This document shows, piece after piece, positions 60,116 through 64,000 of a stretch of DNA of 64,000 bases. The translations under genes and the position numbers were made by a program. Position 1 is the first letter of the stretch, and each line of letters starts with the position of its first letter. Source of the DNA: Saccharibacillus sp. CPCC 101409. Its GTDB lineage: Bacteria > Bacillota > Bacilli > Paenibacillales > Paenibacillaceae. A model generated the notes under the pieces. The model searched no databases and had not been told where the DNA came from. It was given only the letters and a program-made list of their open reading frames with translations. The stretch is taken from the NCBI RefSeq assembly GCF_030518235.1, contig NZ_JAULSA010000007.1, forward strand, positions 186,001 through 250,000, read 5' to 3'.

Positions 60116-60304
60116 CAGATTGACTTTTCTGCAACGTAGAAGAGGATTTGCAGATATCGAACGAGCCAGATTGCTTTTTATGCAACGTACGGAGGGAGAT
60201 TGCTCCGATTTCACCCATTTTGGATTTCTACATTGCCGAAAAGTCAACGTAACTTTGAAAACAATCGATATAAGCCCTCTACGCTGCCTTTTCAGCAACG
60301 TAAG
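60116..60304. repeat. Four-unit dyad element, family E
   Basis: Units start at 60116, 60167, 60227 and 60277 (51, 60, 50). Forward units read GATTG.CTTTT...GCAACGTA; reverse units read CTAC.(T/C)TGCC...CAACGTAA. Same geometry as families A, B and D. Confidence 0.78.
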
Positions 60305-60525
60305 AAAGCCAGCCGGCTTTTGCCCCTCGGACTTCGCGGGCCCAGTCCCGCTCCGCCGCCGCCGCAGTCCGCGAAGCCAGGCCCCCCGGCCGCCGCCGCT
60401 CCGCCCCTGCCCTCCGCGGAGCCAGACGCGCCTCGGCCGCCGCTGCTCCGCCCCCACGCCCAGCGGCCGCTTCCCGCCGGGAAACGCAGGCGCCCGGCAG
60501 CCTCGCCCTCCGCCCTACCCCTGCA

Positions 60526-60744
60526 TGGAGCGGGACGCCCTTCGGGCGCGTCCCGCTCCTGCGACCGCCCTGCGGAGCCCGCGAAGGGCGGAGCGGCCCA
60601 CCCTCGCGGCGGGACTCCGCAGGGGCGGACGTTTGAGGCGAACAGCGGAGCGGCCGCCTTCTAAAACCGGGAAATCCCCACTGGCTCTTCCACCAATCGG
60701 AATTTCCCGGTTTTAGCGAGCGGGGGAGCCCAAACGTCCGCCCC
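60526..60744. repeat. Cluster of GC-rich palindromes
   Basis: Three hairpins in a row: 60527-60540 with 60544-60559; 60568-60583 with 60605-60624; and a double one with outer arms 60622-60639/60728-60744 and inner arms 60661-60675/60700-60716. Open frames here are long only because GC is very high. No gene is supported between ridA and the TspO-like gene. Confidence 0.7.
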
Positions 60745-60916
60745 CACCGCCGAGCCCCCTCCAAGACGCTCCCCCTAACTCCACGCTCCCAGAGGCGAGT
60801 CCCGCGCCTCCGGGCGACTTGTTTCAATCAGAGCTTCGGTTACGCCCGGCCGAATTGCACCTAAACCGTGTGCAGTTCAGCCGAATGAAAGCCTGATATT
60901 TAAGTGAAACAAGCTG

Positions 60917-61681
60917 CTAGTCCCGATCCACCAGGGACCTCACAAACATCCACACCGCAAACGCCGCCACGCCCACAGCCGCCCACATCGCCGTCATCTG
61001 CACGGCCCGCGACGCATCGGCCTGCTCGACCGAGATCGCCTGCAGCGCCCATGCGATCACCAGCGGATACACGCAGTCGCGATAGCGGAAGCCGATGAAT
61101 ACCGCCAGCAGCACCGCCGCGCCCAGCATGACGATCGCCCAGCCGGTATGGCCGAGCCCGAATTCGCCGAAGTCGTGCTTGGTGAGAAAAGCCGAAATAT
61201 TGACGATCGTGGCCACGCTGATCCAGCCCAGATACAGGCTGAACGGCACTTTGACGAACAGGATGTCCGCGATCTCCGCCCGTTCGCCTTCGAGGCGGGT
61301 GCGCCGATACGCCAGAATCAGCGTAACGAGCAGCAGCAGCATAATAATTACCGACAGCCCGGTATAGAGGTAATGCCAGGCGAAGAGCCAGGCCATATTG
61401 AGCACGCAGCTCGCCGCGAACAGCGGTCCGGGCGCGGCCGCCGATACGCGGCGTTTGCGTTCGGCCACGAACGCGTAGACGACGAAGCCGATCAGCAGCG
61501 CGTAGATGACCGACCAGATCGAGAACGCGTAGCCCGCCGGCGTCAGCAGATTTTTGTACATGTCCGAGATTTCGCCGGTGTCCCGCCCGCCGAGCGGAAG
61601 CAGGACGGACAGCGCGTTTACCGCAAGTACCGCGATAAGCAGGACGACGTTCAGCCATTTGTACGGATTTCGGGTAGACAT
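60917..61681 (-). CDS. TspO/MBR-related tryptophan-rich membrane protein
   Basis: 254 residues from MSTRNPYKW, with AAAGGAG 13 nt upstream; a nearer in-frame TTG overlaps the site. About eight membrane helices are visible. PAGYAFSIWSVIYALLIGFVVY and LNMAWLFAWHYLYTGLSV are TspO/MBR-like and rich in Trp. The protein is longer than classical TspO (about 160), as in Bacillus relatives annotated tryptophan-rich sensory protein. Ligand may be a porphyrin-like compound by analogy only. It is convergent with ridA across 1 kb of repeats. Confidence 0.82.
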   Translation of the reverse strand: MSTRNPYKWLNVVLLIAVLAVNALSVLLPLGGRDTGEISDMYKNLLTPAGYAFSIWSVIYALLIGFVVYAFVAERKRRVSAAAPGPLFAASCVLNMAWLFAWHYLYTGLSVIIMLLLLVTLILAYRRTRLEGERAEIADILFVKVPFSLYLGWISVATIVNISAFLTKHDFGEFGLGHTGWAIVMLGAAVLLAVFIGFRYRDCVYPLVIAWALQAISVEQADASRAVQMTAMWAAVGVAAFAVWMFVRSLVDRD

Positions 61682-61890
61682 GAAGTGCAAGCTCCTTTCC
61701 GAAAAATGACCTGTGGGTCATAACGGTTATGAGCACTTATACCCCAAATTCCCGCCCGCGCACCCGGCAGCGCCGAAATTTCGGATTGCGGCGAGCGAGC
61801 AAAGATGGCATAATCGATCATGAAGATAACGGTTTCAAACAAGCGGACAGCCGCCGCAAGCCGAAAAAAGAGGTCTTTACACTCTTTTGT

Positions 61891-61902
61891 GCAAACGTTT
61901 GC
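61891..61902. promoter_or_regulatory. LacI-type/cre-like operator
   Basis: Perfect palindrome GCAAACGTTTGC with flanking TT and CC, followed by TATAAA at 61905. It lies 170 nt before the GH31 gene and fits a sugar-responsive LacI regulator or CcpA. Confidence 0.55.
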
Positions 61903-62069
61903 CCTATAAAAAAAGCGTAAACCGGCCGCCGCGCTCGTTCATCCGGCAAAATACGGGTGAAGTATGTGATCATACGCAATTTTTTGCCGAAAAACGAAAC
62001 CGACCAACCGGAGCCGTTCCCCGCCACACAGCGGAAGAAGCGGCCGGAACCCAAGGAGATGATGCCGAT

Positions 62070-64000
62070 ATGGATACAAGCGAAGCCATACACCCCGACC
62101 GCGTAGGACCGATCATTGTGCAGGAGGCGTGGGGAACGATCGGGCGCACGCTCGGTCTGGAGCACATGAACGGAATTTATGTTTGCCGGGGCGAACGGGC
62201 GTCGCTGGCGTTCGTTTTTCTAAGCGAAGAGACGTTCCGGATGAAGCTGTTTATGGGCAAAGAACCGGATCTGTCCACCACGATCGCCGTGCTGCCGCGC
62301 GAAGGCGATCCGCTGGAAGCGCAGATCGAAGAAAGCGAGACCGCCTGGAAGCTGAGCTGCGGTCAACTGGTGCTGGAGATCGAGAAGCAGTCGTCGGCGC
62401 TGTCCGTGTTCGACCGCGAAGAACGGCTGATCGCTCGCCAGAATTCGATTAGCTGGAATCCGCGCGGGGCGATCCATTCCGTGTACGATATGCCGGGCGA
62501 TTCGCATTTCTACGGGCTCGGCGAGAAAGCCAGTTTCCTGGATAAACGCGGCGAGCGCTATACGATGTGGAACACCGACGTCTACGCGCCGCATATGCCG
62601 GAGATCGAAGCGCTGTACGAATCGATTCCGCTGCTCGTCCATATGCATATGCACGGCAAAGCGGCGTACGGCATTTTTCTCGACAATCCCGGCCGCACCG
62701 ACTTCGATATGCGCTCGCACGGCATCGCGTATACGATCGGCTGCTCGACCGGCGACTACGATATTTATTTCGTGTACGGCCCGGAACTCAAAAGCGTCGT
62801 GCGCAGCTATACCGAGCTGACCGGCCGGATCGCGCTGCCACCCAAATGGGCGCTCGGCTACCATCAGTCGCGCTACAGCTACATGAACCAGAACGAAGTG
62901 CTGCATCTGGCCCGGACGTTCCGCGAAAAAGAAATCCCGTGCGACGTCATCTATCTCGATATCCATTACATGGACGAGTACCGCGTGTTTACGTTCGATC
63001 CCGTGCGCTTTCCCGATCCCGAAGGCATGATGGCCGAGCTGCGCGAACTGGGCATCCGCATCGTCCCGATCGTCGATCCCGGCGTCAAAAAAGACCCCAA
63101 ATACGCCGCTTACCGCGAAGGCGTGGAGAAAGCGCATTTCAGCCGCAAGCTCGAAGGCGATATTTTCTACGGGGACGTCTGGCCGGGCACGAGCGCGTTT
63201 CCGGACTTTACGAACGACGAAACTTCCGAGTGGTGGGGCGATCTGCACAAATACTACACGGACCTCGGCATCGCCGGCATCTGGAACGATATGAACGAGC
63301 CGGCCGTGTTCAACGCTTCCAAAACGATGGACCTCGACGTCATGCACGGCAACAACGGCGATCCCAAAACGCACGAAGAACTGCACAACTTATACGGCAT
63401 GCTGATGTCCAAAGCGACGTACGAAGGACTCAAGCGCAATCTCGGCGGCCAGCGGCCTTTCGTCCTGACGCGGGCCGGTTACTCGGGCATTCAGCGCTAC
63501 GCGGCCGTCTGGACGGGCGACAACCGCAGCTTCTGGGAACATATGGCGCTCGCCATGCCGATGGTGCTCAATATGGGGCTGTCGGGCCTCGCGTTCGCGG
63601 GACCGGATATCGGCGGCTTCGCGCACCATACGTCGGCCGAGCTGCTGGTGCGCTGGACGCAGATGGGCGTGCTGTTCCCGTACTGCCGCAACCACTCGTC
63701 GATCGGCACGCTGCGGCAGGAGCCGTGGTCGTTCGGGCCGGAGATCGAAGGCATTTTGCGCGAATATATCGGTCTGCGCTACCGCTGGATGCCGCATCTG
63801 TACAATCTGTTCCACGAAGCGTCCGAGACCGGCCTGCCGCCGATGCGTCCGCTGCTGCTGGAATACCAGGACGATCCGCACGTCACGAATCTGTGCGACC
63901 AGTTCCTCGTGGGCAGCGACGTGATCGCGGCGCCCGTGTACCGTCCGGACACCGAGCACCGCGCCGTTTATCTCCCGGAAGGGCGCTGGATCGATTACTG
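62070..64000 (+). CDS. GH31 alpha-glucosidase (3' end outside window)
   Basis: At least 643 residues; ATG of MDTSEAIHPD lies 11 nt after AAGGAG, and the frame runs off the right edge. An N-terminal beta-sandwich (about 1-245) with FYGLGEKASFLDKRG leads to the catalytic barrel. The nucleophile Asp lies in GIWNDMNEPAVF and the acid/base Asp in WTGDNRSFWEHM; both match GH31. SRYSYMNQNEV and IYLDIHYMDEY form the substrate pocket. The enzyme should release glucose from alpha-linked oligosaccharides in the cytoplasm, as no signal peptide is present. A LacI/cre-like operator lies upstream. Confidence 0.93.
   Translation, partial: MDTSEAIHPDRVGPIIVQEAWGTIGRTLGLEHMNGIYVCRGERASLAFVFLSEETFRMKLFMGKEPDLSTTIAVLPREGDPLEAQIEESETAWKLSCGQLVLEIEKQSSALSVFDREERLIARQNSISWNPRGAIHSVYDMPGDSHFYGLGEKASFLDKRGERYTMWNTDVYAPHMPEIEALYESIPLLVHMHMHGKAAYGIFLDNPGRTDFDMRSHGIAYTIGCSTGDYDIYFVYGPELKSVVRSYTELTGRIALPPKWALGYHQSRYSYMNQNEVLHLARTFREKEIPCDVIYLDIHYMDEYRVFTFDPVRFPDPEGMMAELRELGIRIVPIVDPGVKKDPKYAAYREGVEKAHFSRKLEGDIFYGDVWPGTSAFPDFTNDETSEWWGDLHKYYTDLGIAGIWNDMNEPAVFNASKTMDLDVMHGNNGDPKTHEELHNLYGMLMSKATYEGLKRNLGGQRPFVLTRAGYSGIQRYAAVWTGDNRSFWEHMALAMPMVLNMGLSGLAFAGPDIGGFAHHTSAELLVRWTQMGVLFPYCRNHSSIGTLRQEPWSFGPEIEGILREYIGLRYRWMPHLYNLFHEASETGLPPMRPLLLEYQDDPHVTNLCDQFLVGSDVIAAPVYRPDTEHRAVYLPEGRWIDY

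Noticed and set aside
60120-60830. Several overlapping frames of 150-200 codons in the GC-rich region
   Set aside because: They cross palindromes and the family E repeat, are Pro/Arg-rich, and lack ribosome sites.

Overview
The window looks like chromosome of a high-GC member of the Paenibacillaceae (Bacillota). The evidence is AGGAGG-type ribosome binding sites, a T-box leader on serS, a yybP-ykoY leader on a TerC gene, an IDEAL-domain protein, CsbD, YqgV and GC-rich codon use. A Saccharibacillus- or Paenibacillus-type organism is my inference; there is no rRNA or other marker to settle it. No phage, CRISPR array or intact insertion sequence was seen. The genes point to a flexible, partly anaerobic life style: class III ribonucleotide reductase, a probable flavin-based extracellular electron transfer set, and an Fnr/CRP-type site.

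Layout. 1-9.5 kb: DUF4385 fragment, a membrane protein, an NAD(P)H-binding protein, the NAD(P)HX repair enzyme Nnr, a chemoreceptor, and T-box-controlled serS. 9.5-15.7 kb: IDEAL protein, TerC behind a manganese-type riboswitch, nrdD-nrdG behind paired NrdR-like boxes, a lipoprotein, YqgV. 15.7-20.3 kb: tRNA-Thr(CGT), an AT-rich secreted-protein gene bounded by a degenerate copy of the tRNA 3' end, a dehydrogenase remnant, and a GGDEF protein. 20.4-33.3 kb: a six-gene run matching the E. coli YehL/YehM/YehP/YehI/YehQ set (MoxR ATPase, DUF5682, VWA, DUF4132, SWIM) plus one unknown gene, with a second unknown gene about 1 kb downstream. 33.8-37.2 kb: a repeat-bearing lipoprotein and a divergent SDR/TetR pair. 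38.2-54.1 kb: eetA-eetB-ecfA1-ecfA2-ecfT; U32 protease, aminotransferase and UbiA; then, on the minus strand, pplA, ndh2, a HepS-like gene and hepT. Together these supply most parts of a Listeria-type electron transfer chain (NADH dehydrogenase, quinone synthesis, flavinylated lipoprotein, membrane proteins EetA/EetB, ECF energising module); the flavin transferase FmnB/ApbE and a RibU S-component are not in the window. 54.4-64 kb: CsbD, two GNATs with a nitrilase-family hydrolase, a 5TM histidine kinase, RidA, a TspO-like protein, and a GH31 glucosidase cut by the window end.

The most unusual non-coding signal is a class of intergenic elements of about 185-190 bp. Each has four units of about 26 nt, ordered forward, forward, reverse, reverse, with starts spaced about 50, 60 and 50 nt. 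At least four unrelated unit sequences share this geometry (seven full elements in four unit families, plus one partial element in a fifth). I do not recognise it as a named family. Other notable non-coding structure includes MITE-like termini, three hairpins with one core and different paired arms, a 39-bp tandem repeat, and a cluster of nested GC-rich palindromes.
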